Assembly (NCBI GenBank): GCA_963746315.1
Contig: CAVVAR010000003.1
Coordinates: forward strand, 124,001 to 188,000
Reading direction: 5' to 3'
DNA length: 64,000 nt
From: Ga0077555 sp963746315
GTDB taxonomy: Bacteria > Pseudomonadota > Alphaproteobacteria > Rhizobiales > Hyphomicrobiaceae
Below are positions 43,430-54,585 of the stretch, in pieces (position 1 is the stretch's first letter; each line of letters starts with the position of its first letter). The notes below the pieces were generated by a model that saw only the letters and a list, made by a program, of their open reading frames with translations, was not told where the DNA came from and did no database searches. Made by a program: the position numbers and the translations under genes.

Positions 43430-43584
43430 GTAGGTCGGGCTAACCGGCCGAGGCGATGTCGAGAGGCACGATGCCGATACCGGCGTAACCCGACACGGCA
43501 AGCTCGGTCTGAGCGTGTCGGGTTACTCGCGGTTTGACCGCTTCACACCAACGCAGTGCATGTGCCCGCGCCAACCCGACCTAC
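43430..43584. repeat. Nested inverted-repeat element
   Basis: Outer pair GTAGGTCGGG (43430-43439) and CCCGACCTAC (43575-43584). Inner pair GTAACCCGACAC (43485-43496) and GTGTCGGGTTAC (43515-43526), all perfect. The shared GTCGGGTTA core makes it look like a palindromic intergenic repeat of the REP/MITE type common in Alphaproteobacteria. Confidence 0.75.
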
Positions 43585-43689
43585 ATCGATCGCTCTGGCC
43601 GCATTCGCATCTTTCGATTTGCCACCCCATCCAACCTGTCGCAGTCTTCGATGGCCATCCTATTTCATGCGAGGCAGGGGTAATCGCAC

Positions 43690-44874
43690 ATGAGTTTCGA
43701 GAAGCCCTACGAGGGCATCCGCGTCGTCGACCTGAGCCAGGGCGTCGCTGGTCCCTACTGCGCCTATCTTCTTGCTCGTCACGGCGCCGAGGTTATCAAG
43801 GTCGAGCCGCTGGAAGGCGACTGGTCCCGCTCGCTCGGCGCACGCTATGGCGACCACACCGCCTTCTCCGTCGCGGCAAACCTCGGCAAGAAGAGCTTGG
43901 CCATCGACCTGAAGACGGACGCCGGCAAGAAGATCGTCGAGCAACTGATACCTGGCGCCGACGTCTTCCTCGAAGGGTTTCGCCCCGGCGTCATCGATCG
44001 CCTCGGCTTCGGCTACGAGAAACTGAAAGCCATCAACCCCGGCCTGATCTACCTTTCCGTGTCCGGCTTCGGCCAGATCGGCCCGCTCCGCGAGAAGCCG
44101 GCCATGGACCCGATCCTGCAGGCCTTCACAGGCTTCATGTCGGAAAACAAGGGCCCCGACGGCATCCCGCACCGCACCCCGACCATCATCGTCGACATGG
44201 CGACGGGACTCTTCTCTCACCAGGCTGTCGTCGCCGCCCTCTACGCCAAGGCCAAGGGCGCGCCCGGCCGTCACATCGACTCGAGCCTGATGCAGGCCGC
44301 CGCCAACTTGCAATCCATTCGCATGATGAGCGCGGTCCGCGACGGCCCCTTCCGCAACGTCGCCGGCCCAGGCGGCACATACCTCGCCTCGGACGGCGGC
44401 TGGATCCAGATCGCAGCCGTCAAGAATCACGAGTTCGCCGGAGTTTGCCGTGTGCTCGGCAAGGACGAATGGATCGAGGACCCGCGCTTCAAGACGACGA
44501 CCGACCGCTATGCCAACGCCCCGTTCCTCGGCGAGCAAGTCAAGGCCATCATCGCCACGCGCCCCGCCACTGAATGGCGAGATAAGTTCACGGCCGCCGG
44601 TCTTCAGAACGAGATCGTCCAGTCCTACGACGACTTCGTGAGCCATCCGCATACCGAGGCATCCGGCGTCATCTCCTGGACCGAGCATCCGGGCGGCGGC
44701 GCCCCCTGGGCCACACCAAATCCGGCCGGCACGCAACGCCTCGAGTCCGGCGCGGTCGATGCCATTGCCCCAACTCTAGGTCAGCACACCGGCGAAATCC
44801 TTGCGGGCCTAGGCTACTCCGCGGGGGATATCGCCAAGCTCGCCGAGCAGGGCGTGGTGAACAAGGCGGCCTGA
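43690..44874 (+). CDS. CaiB/BaiF-family CoA transferase (class III)
   Basis: 394 aa. Opens with YEGIRVVDLSQGVAGPYCAY, then LLARHGAEVIKVEPLEGDWS and the catalytic Asp in the PTIIVDMATGLFSHQAVVAA region, and GAPGRHIDSSLMQAAANLQS. Moves CoA between carboxylic acids. With the SDR, DUF6285, APH-like and SnoaL-like genes on the other strand it suggests catabolism of an unusual acid through CoA thioesters. Exact substrate unknown. Confidence 0.92.
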   Translation: MSFEKPYEGIRVVDLSQGVAGPYCAYLLARHGAEVIKVEPLEGDWSRSLGARYGDHTAFSVAANLGKKSLAIDLKTDAGKKIVEQLIPGADVFLEGFRPGVIDRLGFGYEKLKAINPGLIYLSVSGFGQIGPLREKPAMDPILQAFTGFMSENKGPDGIPHRTPTIIVDMATGLFSHQAVVAALYAKAKGAPGRHIDSSLMQAAANLQSIRMMSAVRDGPFRNVAGPGGTYLASDGGWIQIAAVKNHEFAGVCRVLGKDEWIEDPRFKTTTDRYANAPFLGEQVKAIIATRPATEWRDKFTAAGLQNEIVQSYDDFVSHPHTEASGVISWTEHPGGGAPWATPNPAGTQRLESGAVDAIAPTLGQHTGEILAGLGYSAGDIAKLAEQGVVNKAA

Positions 44875-44877
44875 GCG

Positions 44878-45282
44878 TCAACCGTCACGCCCCGAAGCTT
44901 TGTACTCGTCTCCGTGACGATAGAAGACGCGCCACTGGCCATCCTCGATGCGATAGCCCTGCGTAACCCGCAAGGCGCGCTCAATTTCCTGTCCATCGAC
45001 AAGTCGGATCATGTGCTCGAGGTCGGCGGTGATCGCCATCTCGCCATGCACGGCCGTCATCAGGTTCTCGATGCGTACCAATCGCGCACGCACCTTCGTT
45101 GCGGCCCATCTGAGCCGATCGCCGACCTCGGGCCAACCGCTCTCGCGACCGCCGAGACCACCGAAAATCGTGATGTCCGGCTTGTGCGACCAGAGCGCCA
45201 GGTAGGGCTCCGAGTTTCCCTCGAGCTGCGCCGCGATGGTGGCTTCGTGCCGCCTCCGAAAGTCCTGGAAATCCTCGAGCAT
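44878..45282 (-). CDS. SnoaL/NTF2-like protein
   Basis: 134 aa from the ATG at 45282 behind GGGAGG. The alpha+beta cone fold typical of NTF2-like proteins: LEDFQDFRRRHEATIAAQ, LWSHKPDITIFGGLGGRESG, REGINE-like LMTAVHGEMAITADLEHMIR and a final VTQGYRIEDGQWRVFYRHGD. Such domains bind small molecules or act as isomerases and dehydratases. It ends just after the CoA-transferase gene, convergent. Confidence 0.85.
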   Translation of the reverse strand: MLEDFQDFRRRHEATIAAQLEGNSEPYLALWSHKPDITIFGGLGGRESGWPEVGDRLRWAATKVRARLVRIENLMTAVHGEMAITADLEHMIRLVDGQEIERALRVTQGYRIEDGQWRVFYRHGDEYKASGRDG

Positions 45283-45319
45283 GGTCAGGCCTCCCATTTC
45301 AGGCGGTCCTCCGGAACGC

Positions 45320-45682
45320 CTACGCCTTCACCCCCCGCGTGCCGAGAAAGCGCGGGTTTCTCACTTTCAGCTCGTTTGCCAAGTGCGCCTTGAGCCGCGC
45401 CCGCAGCTCCGGATACGACGTGTCGTTCACCGTGCCGCTGCGAATAGCGCGCGCAAGCTCCTGCATTGTCCCATCGCCATCGTCGTAGAAATGATCGAGC
45501 AGCTGAAACCCCAGCGCCTCCTCCTCCACCGCCATCTCGCGCCGCGCAATGTCGAGCGCATTCCCGATCATCGCCGCGAGATAGCGCTTGTCCCCGGGCA
45601 AAGACGGAGCGATCTCGCCCCTGAACGCCTCCGCCACCAGATCGAGCAGCGCCTCTGCTCCGAGTCTGCGATGCTCGCTCAT
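45320..45682 (-). CDS. DUF6285-like protein
   Basis: 120 aa from the ATG at 45682. Helical: GAEALLDLVAEAFRGEIAPS, KRYLAAMIGNALDIARREMA, LKAHLANELKVRNPRFLG. Matches the small helical family that stands beside APH-like kinases and acyl-CoA dehydrogenases in proteobacterial catabolic operons. Function unknown. Longer upstream reading of the frame runs into the GC-rich repeat and is not real. Confidence 0.75.
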   Translation of the reverse strand: MSEHRRLGAEALLDLVAEAFRGEIAPSLPGDKRYLAAMIGNALDIARREMAVEEEALGFQLLDHFYDDGDGTMQELARAIRSGTVNDTSYPELRARLKAHLANELKVRNPRFLGTRGVKA

Positions 45683-45714
45683 GGCCCAACTCCAATTCTC
45701 TCGGGAGCACTCGT

Positions 45715-45750
45715 CCCCTCTCCCCTCGGGGAGGGGGTTAGGGTGAGGGG
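45715..45750. repeat. C/G-rich dispersed repeat, copy 1
   Basis: CCCCTCTCCCCTCGGGGAGG followed by GGGTTAGGGTGAGGGG. A similar arrangement is at 47709-47760 (about 2 kb away). Imperfect hairpin potential. In translation it gives NPLPEGRG-type junk, a known sign of this intergenic repeat. Confidence 0.7.
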
Positions 45751-45818
45751 GCTGATGCGGGTGAGGAGGCTCATGAGAGTCCAATCCGTTCCATCACGCG
45801 CAACCGAAAACGAGGTCA

Positions 45819-46900
45819 TCACGTCACCCTCCCCTTGGCTGCGAGGCGATCGATGATGTCGAGCGCATCCCACTCCATTTCCGGCGGCATCAGCCCCGTC
45901 AGCGCCAGCTCCAGCGAGCGCTCACCGCCCTTGATGAAGCGATCGCCCTGCAACAGAGAGATGGTCGCCCACCGGGCCGCTGCCAGCACCTCGAAATAAG
46001 CCAGCTCCGCCGCCCCCACCTTGATGTCGGCAACCGCATTGTAGCCTTCGAGAAGACTCTGCGAGCTTGGCGATACCGCCGGCCACCTTGTCATCGTTTC
46101 CGAACCGCCAGCAGCGCGCAATGAACCAGCCGATGTCCTCGCGGGGATCGCCCCAGTGGCAGAACTCCCAGTCGAGCACCGCAGTCAATTGGCCATTGTC
46201 GACCATGTAGTTGCCCGTGCGAAAGTCGCCGTGCACCAGCGTTATCGCCGCCGGCTCCGGCGCATTCGCATCGAGCCAGCTCAGCACGTACTCGAGTGCG
46301 GGACGCGCCTCGCTGGCGCCATCAAGCCCCTTCCGCATCGCCGCCACCTCGCGGCGCGTAGGATTGGACATGGGAATTGGCAAGAACGACAGCACCCCCG
46401 CCGTCGGTCGCACCGAATGGATGCGGGCCAACTCGCGACCGATCTCGCGCGCCAGATCCTCTCCGAACTCGGGCAACGCCGGATCTCGTACGATACGACG
46501 GCCCTGCGCATTGCCGGGCACCAGCGCCTGGATCGCGAACGGCCGGCCGATCAGCGCGAGATCTTCTGACGCCGCAATCGGCTCGGCGACCTTGACGCCC
46601 GCCCGGTACGCTGCCTCGATGCACCTGAACTCGGACAACCGGTCGAGACTGACGTCGAGGCTGGCGGCTGCGTCCGTCCGCAGAACCCAGGCGTGCTTTC
46701 CAGTGCGCGCGCCGCCCGTCACGTCGACGTCGAGCCGCCAGTTCTGTTGAACCGCACCGCCCGCCAGCAGCGCCGCTGAGACGACGCCCACATGCTCCGC
46801 ACCAAGTGCACCCGCCAACCACGGCTCGAGCGCCGCAAAACGGCTCGACTTCGAGCGGGGTCCGCCCCATGGTCTCTGTACCGCCAGTTGCCTGAGCCAT
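45819..46900 (-). pseudogene. APH-like phosphotransferase (acyl-CoA-catabolism type), two single-base frameshifts
   Basis: The aminoglycoside-phosphotransferase-like fold is clear: LVHGDFRTGNYMVDNGQLTA (catalytic HGDxxxxN), VLDWEFCHWGDPREDIGWFI (metal-binding DWE). The start (MAQATGGTETMGRTPLEVEP, from 46900) switches frame at an A-run at 46837-46840. The C-terminus switches again near 46067-46068, to SQSLLEGYNAVADIKVGAAE. Correcting both indels gives about 360 aa. Members of this family next to SDR and CoA genes are presumed kinases of organic acids or CoA intermediates. Its start is 2 nt after the SDR stop, suggesting an operon. Confidence 0.8.
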
Positions 46901-46902
46901 GC

Positions 46903-47692
46903 TTACTCCGTCGGCAGCAGATGGCCGCCATCGACGACGATCGTCGAGCCGGTCATGAACGATCCGGCCCGCGACGCCAGCAACAGCAGTGGTCCATCGA
47001 GCTCGCCAAGCTGCCCCAGGCGCCGCATCGGCACGTGCGCGATCATCCGCTTGCCCGCATCGGTCTCCCAGAAGTCGTCATTGAGCTCCGTCGCGATATA
47101 GCCCGGCGCAATGGCGTTGACGCGCACCTTGTCCCGCGCCAGCTCCAGTGCCCAGTTACGTGTAAGCGCCAGCACCGCCGCTTTCGATGCCGCGTAGGCC
47201 GAAAGAGTCTTGATCGCCCCCAACCCGACGATCGACGCGATATTGATGATCGAGCCACCCTGACCACTCGCCACCATTCGCCGCGCAGCCTCCTGGCCCA
47301 CCCGGAATACGCCATCGAGGTTGACGTCGAGCACCCCGCGCCATTGCTGCTCGCTCATCCGCGTAAAGAAGGCCGGATCGGTGACCCCGGCATTGTTGAC
47401 GAGCACCGTGACGGTACCGAGCTGCGCCTCCGCGCCATCGAAGCACGCCCTCACAGACGCCGGATCTCGCACGTCGAGCGCCACCGCCGCAGCCTGCCCG
47501 CCATCCGCCTCGATCTGCTTCGCCAGCGCTTCGAGGCGATCCGTGCGCCGGGCCGCCAGCACCACCTTTGCACCAGCCCGCGCCAGCGTCACAGCGAAGT
47601 GCGCCCCAAGTCCGGACGAGGCGCCCGTTACCAGCGCGACCTCGCCATCGAGTTCGAAACTTGCTTGTTGTGTCAGTGCTCATGCCATCCAT
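46903..47692 (-). pseudogene. SDR-family oxidoreductase, single-base frameshift near the N-terminus
   Basis: From the ATG at 47692 (or 47683, MSTDTTSKF) the frame breaks at an A-run at 47657-47659. The other frame continues as FELDGEVALVTGASSGLGAH with the cofactor motif TGASSGLG, then NNAG (TVLVNNAGVTDPAFF), IINIASIVGLGAIKT with the catalytic Ser and YAASKAAVLALTRNWALE. The body (from the Met of MTLARAG onwards) is complete, so the enzyme would be an ordinary 250-260-aa SDR with the base removed. First gene of the group with the APH-like gene. Confidence 0.85.
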
Positions 47693-47708
47693 CACATGCG
47701 AAGTTTTT

Positions 47709-47760
47709 CCCCTCTCCCCGGTCCCTGCACGCGAACGGGGAGAGGGGCCGGGGTGAGGGG
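47709..47760. repeat. C/G-rich dispersed repeat, copy 2 with 12-bp hairpin
   Basis: CCCCTCTCCCCG (47709-47720) and CGGGGAGAGGGG (47736-47747) form a perfect 12-bp stem; CCGGGGTGAGGGG follows. Same general layout as 45715-45750 and flanking the SDR-APH genes on the other side. Confidence 0.75.
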
Positions 47761-47804
47761 CAGAAACAAGCCGCCGGCCTACCACTTGGCCCCGGCTGTG
47801 GCCA

Positions 47805-48311
47805 TCAGAACGTGCCCACCCAGTCACGCTTCCCGATCTCGACGCCGTTGTGGCGCAGGATGTCGTACGTCGTCACGGTGTGGAAATTGAAATGCGCGTA
47901 GGCGTGATTGAGCAGATACATTTGCCCCTTGAGCACAGCCGGTTGTCCAGCGATCGTCAGCTTGATCTCTTTATCCTCGCTGCCGTCGATCTGCTCCGGC
48001 TTGAATTGCCCGAGATAGTCGATCGCACTCTGCAGTCGCGCCTTCAGGTCCGCGAATGTCTTGTCGGTGTCCTGCGAGGTCGGCACCTCCGAGCCCGAGA
48101 GCCGGGCTGCCGCTGCTTTGGCCATGTCAGTCGCGATCTGCACCTGGCGCCTCAGCGGAAACATGTCGGGATAGAGCCGCGCGTTGATCATCACCTCTGG
48201 GTCGATCTTCTTGGCCGTGCAGTGCGCTTCGGCCTTGTCGAGAATGCCGATCAGCTGGCGCATCCGCCGCTGCATCACGGGAACGGACGCCTGGTACATC
48301 GAAAGCGACAT
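47805..48311 (-). CDS. DUF1993-family protein
   Basis: 168 aa. Four-helix DinB-like pattern: QASVPVMQRRMRQLIGILDK, INARLYPDMFPLRRQVQIAT, AAARLSGSEVP, LLNHAYAHFNFHTVTTYDIL with conserved His positions. DUF1993 proteins resemble the DinB/YfiT metalloprotein fold and have no established role. Confidence 0.88.
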   Translation of the reverse strand: MSLSMYQASVPVMQRRMRQLIGILDKAEAHCTAKKIDPEVMINARLYPDMFPLRRQVQIATDMAKAAAARLSGSEVPTSQDTDKTFADLKARLQSAIDYLGQFKPEQIDGSEDKEIKLTIAGQPAVLKGQMYLLNHAYAHFNFHTVTTYDILRHNGVEIGKRDWVGTF

Positions 48312-48410
48312 GGGGAACCCCTCGGACGAATGACCGGTTGCCGGCCATCTCGGCCGGGCGCCGCATATTGGTCCGCCGGGACTGGAAGCGCAATCGAACC
48401 TCAGCCGCCG

Positions 48411-50885
<2,475 letters not shown>

Positions 50886-50956
50886 TTTCGAATTGCGACA
50901 CTAGCACGAACCGCCATCCCGGGCCCAGAAAATCGACCACTCACAGGCCTTTTTGA

Positions 50957-50981
50957 CTGATTTTTTCTATAACAAAATCAG
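50957..50981. other. AT-rich inverted repeat between gyrB and recF
   Basis: CTGATTTT (50957-50964) and AAAATCAG (50974-50981), 9-nt loop, overlapping the recF stop. The region is unusually AT-rich and precedes gyrB, so it may be a gyrB promoter/operator or a transcript-end signal for recF. Confidence 0.45.
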
Positions 50982-52158
50982 ATGCTTGCAAGATCATCGG
51001 TGGGGTGCGGCAAAGCAGCCCCGGAAGCGATGCCGGCGTCGTCGATCTGGATGAATTGTGCTTTGTTCAATAACGGCTCGAACGGGTGTCGATCCGTACC
51101 CGTCAGCCAGGCTTGACTGCGCAGCCGCAACAACTCCGAAAACAGCCCATCGCGACGTCTCGCATCGAGATGCGCCGCGATCTCGTCGAGCAGCAGAAGC
51201 GGCGCGGCGCCACTTCGCCGCTCCGCGAGTAGCTCCGCATGCGCCAGCACCAGTCCGATGAGCAGTGCTTTCTGCTCTCCCGTGGAGCTCGCGTCAGCCG
51301 GCATGGCTTTCGGTCCGTGCCCAACGACGAGATCGCTGCGATGCGGCCCTTCGAGCGTCCGCCCCGCCGCCCTGTCACGCTCCCGGCCCTGGCGGAGCGC
51401 AGCAAAATAACGATCCTCGACCTCGACCGCGGGATGCAGGCTAAGCGCCGCCTCGAGTCCGCCTTCGAGCGCCAGACTGGCCCACGGAAACGCCGCGTCC
51501 GGCTCCCGTGCGCGCCGAGCCTCGATGACCTGCGCAATTCCGCCCACGGTTTCGGCGCGCGCCGCCGCGATCGCAACGCCCGTCTCCGCCATGATCCGCT
51601 CCAGGCCGGCGAATCGGGCGGAATCGCGCACACCGTCCTCCAGCAACCGATTGCGCTGGCGCATGGCCCGCTCGAACTGTCCCGAGCGCGCGGCATGAAC
51701 TTCGCATCGAAACCCAGCACGAGTCGGTCCAGAAAGCGGCGCCGGTCGCCGGCAGGCCCCGTGAAAAGCCCATCCATGGATGGCAGCAGCCACGCCATGT
51801 CGACCAGTCCGGCAAGCGCCCCGGAGCCAGCTTGCGGCTCGCCGTTGATGCGCACCAGGCGACCACCCCGCGCCGCCTCGGGTTTCAATGGGTCGAGCCC
51901 CGTGCCGACTTCGACCGGCCCCGCCTCGGTCTCGACCGTTGCGGCAACCGCCCATCCGCCTACGCCTTGCCGCCGCGCCAGCTCGGCATAGGGCACGCGC
52001 CTCAAGCCCTGGCCTGCCGCCAGCAGCGACACCGCCTCCAGCACGTTCGTCTTCCCGGCACCGTTAGGCCCCGCCAGCACCACAGGCCGCCGGTCGAGCG
52101 ACAGCGACAACCGGGAATGGTTGCGGAAATCGGTCAGGACGAGACGGGAGATCCACAT
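50978..52158 (-). pseudogene. recF: DNA recombination/repair protein RecF, single-base frameshift
   Basis: N-terminal frame from 52158: MWISRLVLTDFRNHSRL, the Walker A LAGPNGAGKTNVLEAVSLLA and RRRFLDRLVLGFDAKFMPRA. The frame changes near 51681-51683, where a C (G on the coding strand) appears to be missing, and continues as QFERAMRQRNRLLEDGVRD, with the signature STGEQKALLIGLVLAHAEL and Walker B PLLLLDEIAAHLD. With the base added it is about 394 aa and complete. RecF loads RecA at gaps. An essential-looking repair gene, so an assembly error is favoured. Confidence 0.88.
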
Positions 52159-52231
52159 GCGTCAGCGATCGCCTTGTGCTGGCAATACCGCGTCCCGGCG
52201 CGACAGCTGTACTGCAGGAAGCGACAGCGCC

Positions 52232-53350
52232 TCACACGCGCATCGGCATCAGCACATAGAGCGCGCGGTCGTCGCCACCGTCCTTGACCATGGTCGGCGA
52301 GCCTGGGTCGGCCAGTAGGAACTGCAGCGTGTCGCTCTCCAGCTGGCCCGAAATGTCGAGCAGATAGCGCGCGTTGAAACCGATCTCGAGCCCCGCCGCG
52401 CCGTAGTCGACAGCAAGCTCCTCGGTGGCGCTGCCGCCGTCCGGATTGGTCACCGACAGCACCAGCTTCTCCGGCGCGATCGCCAGCTTCACGGCGCGGC
52501 CGCGCTCGCTCGCGATTGTCGACACGCGGTCCACGGCCGACATGAATTGCGTGTTCGAGACCTTCATCGACTTGTCGTTCGATTGCGGAATGACGCGCTG
52601 ATAGTCGGGGAAGCTGCCGTCGATCAGTTTTGAGGTCAGAGTAATCGGCCCGATCTCGAACCGCACCTTCGACGCCGAGACCCCGACCGCGAGCGGCGCG
52701 TCCGTGGCCTCGATCAGCCGATGCAGCTCGTGCACGGTCTTGCGAGGCACGATCACCCCCGGCATGCCTTCCGCTCCCGGCGGTCGATCGACGTCGAGCT
52801 GCGCCAGCCGATGGCCATCCGTCGCCACCGCGCGCAGCGTCGGCTGGCCGTTGCGCTCGGCCGTGTGCAGATAGATCCCGTTGAGATAATACCGCGTTTC
52901 CTCGGTCGAGATCGCGAACCTCGTCTTTTCGATGAGGCTCTTGAGGTCGGCCGCCGGCATCTCGAAGCTATGGGTCATCTCGCCAGCGGCGAGGTCCGGG
53001 AAGTCGTCGGCGGCGATCGTCTGCAGGGCGAACCTGGACTGGCCGGCGCGGATGGTCAGCCGCTCGCGCTCCGCGTCCCTCACCATCTCGACCTCGGAGC
53101 CCTCCGGCAGCTTACGCACGATGTCGTTCAGCATGTGAGCCGGCACCGTGATGGCACCCGGCTGCTCCACTTGCGCCGACACGGCCTCAACCACCTCGCG
53201 CTCGAGGTCCGTTGCTTTCAGCTCCAGCGAAGAGCCGATCGCTTTCAGCAACACGTTCGATAGGATGGGAATAGTCGTACGGCGCTCGACGACGCTCGTG
53301 ACGTGTCCGAGCGCGCGCATCAGCTCGCTCCGTTCGATCACCAGCCGCAT
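52232..53350 (-). CDS. dnaN: DNA polymerase III beta clamp
   Basis: 372 aa, three clamp domains. Start MRLVIERSELMRALGHVTSV, middle MLNDIVRKLPEGSEVEMVRD, the sequence VAVTDGHRLAQLD-like block in LRAVATDGHRLAQLDVDRP and a C-terminal ADPGSPTMVKDGGDDRALYV, ending with the typical MPMRV. Sliding clamp for replication. Followed by recF and gyrB in the same direction. No dnaA upstream. Confidence 0.97.
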   Translation of the reverse strand: MRLVIERSELMRALGHVTSVVERRTTIPILSNVLLKAIGSSLELKATDLEREVVEAVSAQVEQPGAITVPAHMLNDIVRKLPEGSEVEMVRDAERERLTIRAGQSRFALQTIAADDFPDLAAGEMTHSFEMPAADLKSLIEKTRFAISTEETRYYLNGIYLHTAERNGQPTLRAVATDGHRLAQLDVDRPPGAEGMPGVIVPRKTVHELHRLIEATDAPLAVGVSASKVRFEIGPITLTSKLIDGSFPDYQRVIPQSNDKSMKVSNTQFMSAVDRVSTIASERGRAVKLAIAPEKLVLSVTNPDGGSATEELAVDYGAAGLEIGFNARYLLDISGQLESDTLQFLLADPGSPTMVKDGGDDRALYVLMPMRV

Positions 53351-53589
53351 GTCTCAGGCCTCATCAAGTGTCGAATGATCCCTGCAACCCCTGTTGCCTG
53401 GTCCCTGGCTCCGGGGGCAGTTTTCCAGCCGCCGCCCTTGAACTCGGGACGACGCTGGCACCACGGCACGGTCAGGAGAATCGTTGTAGGGCAACTTGAA
53501 CCGAACGCGCTCGTTTGGCAAGGGAAACCGTGCTTGATCGACGTTCAGATATGTTGCGCATTGGACTCGAAAGTTGCAAATGCACTGTC

Positions 53590-54579
53590 TCAAGCTGCCT
53601 TGAAAGTCATAGTTTTTCCGACAGCTAACGGCGTCAGGCAACCGTCTCCAAATGCGTTCATCAGCGCCGCCATCGCGCGCCAGCCCGTGCAGTGACCGGC
53701 TGCGATTGTGGCGAGTCCGAACTGCCCGATATCGCGCACGGTCTCCGGAATGATCCGCTCATTCGTCCCCGAAAGGTGCAGTCCCCCCATCACCGCATGC
53801 AACGGCACGCCAGTGTGCGCCGCTCGCGCATGCGTCAGCACGTTGACGACGCCCGCGTGCGAGCACGCCGAGAGCACCACAAGCCCCATGCCCTTTACGT
53901 GAAACGCGACGCAGCGCTCGTCCATCAGCAACTCGTCCGGCTCCCAGCCGGTGCCGTCGTCCGTGCGTCGATGTTGCCCGGGCAACCCCGTCTCATACGG
54001 CGTGACGCGCGGAATTTCGCCGCTCACCCAGACGAAGCCGTCGAGTGCGCTTTGCGGTTCCGTCGTCTGGATCACGCGGGCGCCGTGCAGCTCCAGCGAC
54101 CTCGGCTGCGGCACGTCCTCCATCAGCCGGAACGAGCCGTCCGGGAGCTTCGACGACCGCTGCCTGAACATCCCCGGATGAGCGTAATACGGCACCTCGC
54201 GCGGACCTCCGGCACCCCGTATCAGGTCGAGCGCTCTGAGCATTCCGCCGCCGTGATCCCAGTGACCATGGCTGAGCACGATCGCCCCGACCTTGCCCAG
54301 ATCAGCGCCGAGCCTCTGCACGTTGCGAGCAAAGACTTCCTCCTCCGGCCCCGTGTCGAACAGCAGCGTCCGCGTCTCGCTGCCCCGCCTCAGGGTAACC
54401 AGGCACGATAGCCCGTGCGCCGCGCAGCAGAGGCAGTCGCCCGCGATCAGATTGACGCCGCGTCGTGCCAGCCGTGAAAGCTCCGTCTCGACGAATTTCG
54501 GCGTCGACGACAGATTGTCCGTGACGTTGTCGACCAGGATCAGCACCTCGGCGCTGTCGACCTCGAGCAATCCCGTCAT
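53590..54579 (-). CDS. MBL-fold hydrolase of the MptE/7,8-dihydropterin-methyl synthase-like group
   Basis: 329 aa. Metallo-beta-lactamase motifs: LLFDTGPEEEVFARNVQRLG, IVLSHGHWDHGGGMLRALDL (HxHxDH-type), and VLSACSHAGVVNVLTHARA, with late FGLATIAAGHCTGWRAM. The C-terminal GGLHLSG and SACSHAG pattern is that of COG1237. Enzymes there cleave or form a beta-RFA-P-linked pterin bond in methanogens. In bacteria the role is unclear. Separated from dnaN by 239 bp without a gene. Confidence 0.85.
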   Translation of the reverse strand: MTGLLEVDSAEVLILVDNVTDNLSSTPKFVETELSRLARRGVNLIAGDCLCCAAHGLSCLVTLRRGSETRTLLFDTGPEEEVFARNVQRLGADLGKVGAIVLSHGHWDHGGGMLRALDLIRGAGGPREVPYYAHPGMFRQRSSKLPDGSFRLMEDVPQPRSLELHGARVIQTTEPQSALDGFVWVSGEIPRVTPYETGLPGQHRRTDDGTGWEPDELLMDERCVAFHVKGMGLVVLSACSHAGVVNVLTHARAAHTGVPLHAVMGGLHLSGTNERIIPETVRDIGQFGLATIAAGHCTGWRAMAALMNAFGDGCLTPLAVGKTMTFKAA

Positions 54580-54585
54580 GGCAGC

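Noticed and set aside
43430..43584. Insertion sequence
   Set aside because: Inverted repeats are present but there is no transposase or room for one.
45715..47760. CRISPR array
   Set aside because: Only two unequal G/C-rich repeats 2 kb apart with genes between.
53303..53695. 130-aa plus-strand frame between dnaN and the MBL gene
   Set aside because: Overlaps the ends of both genes and shows no homology.
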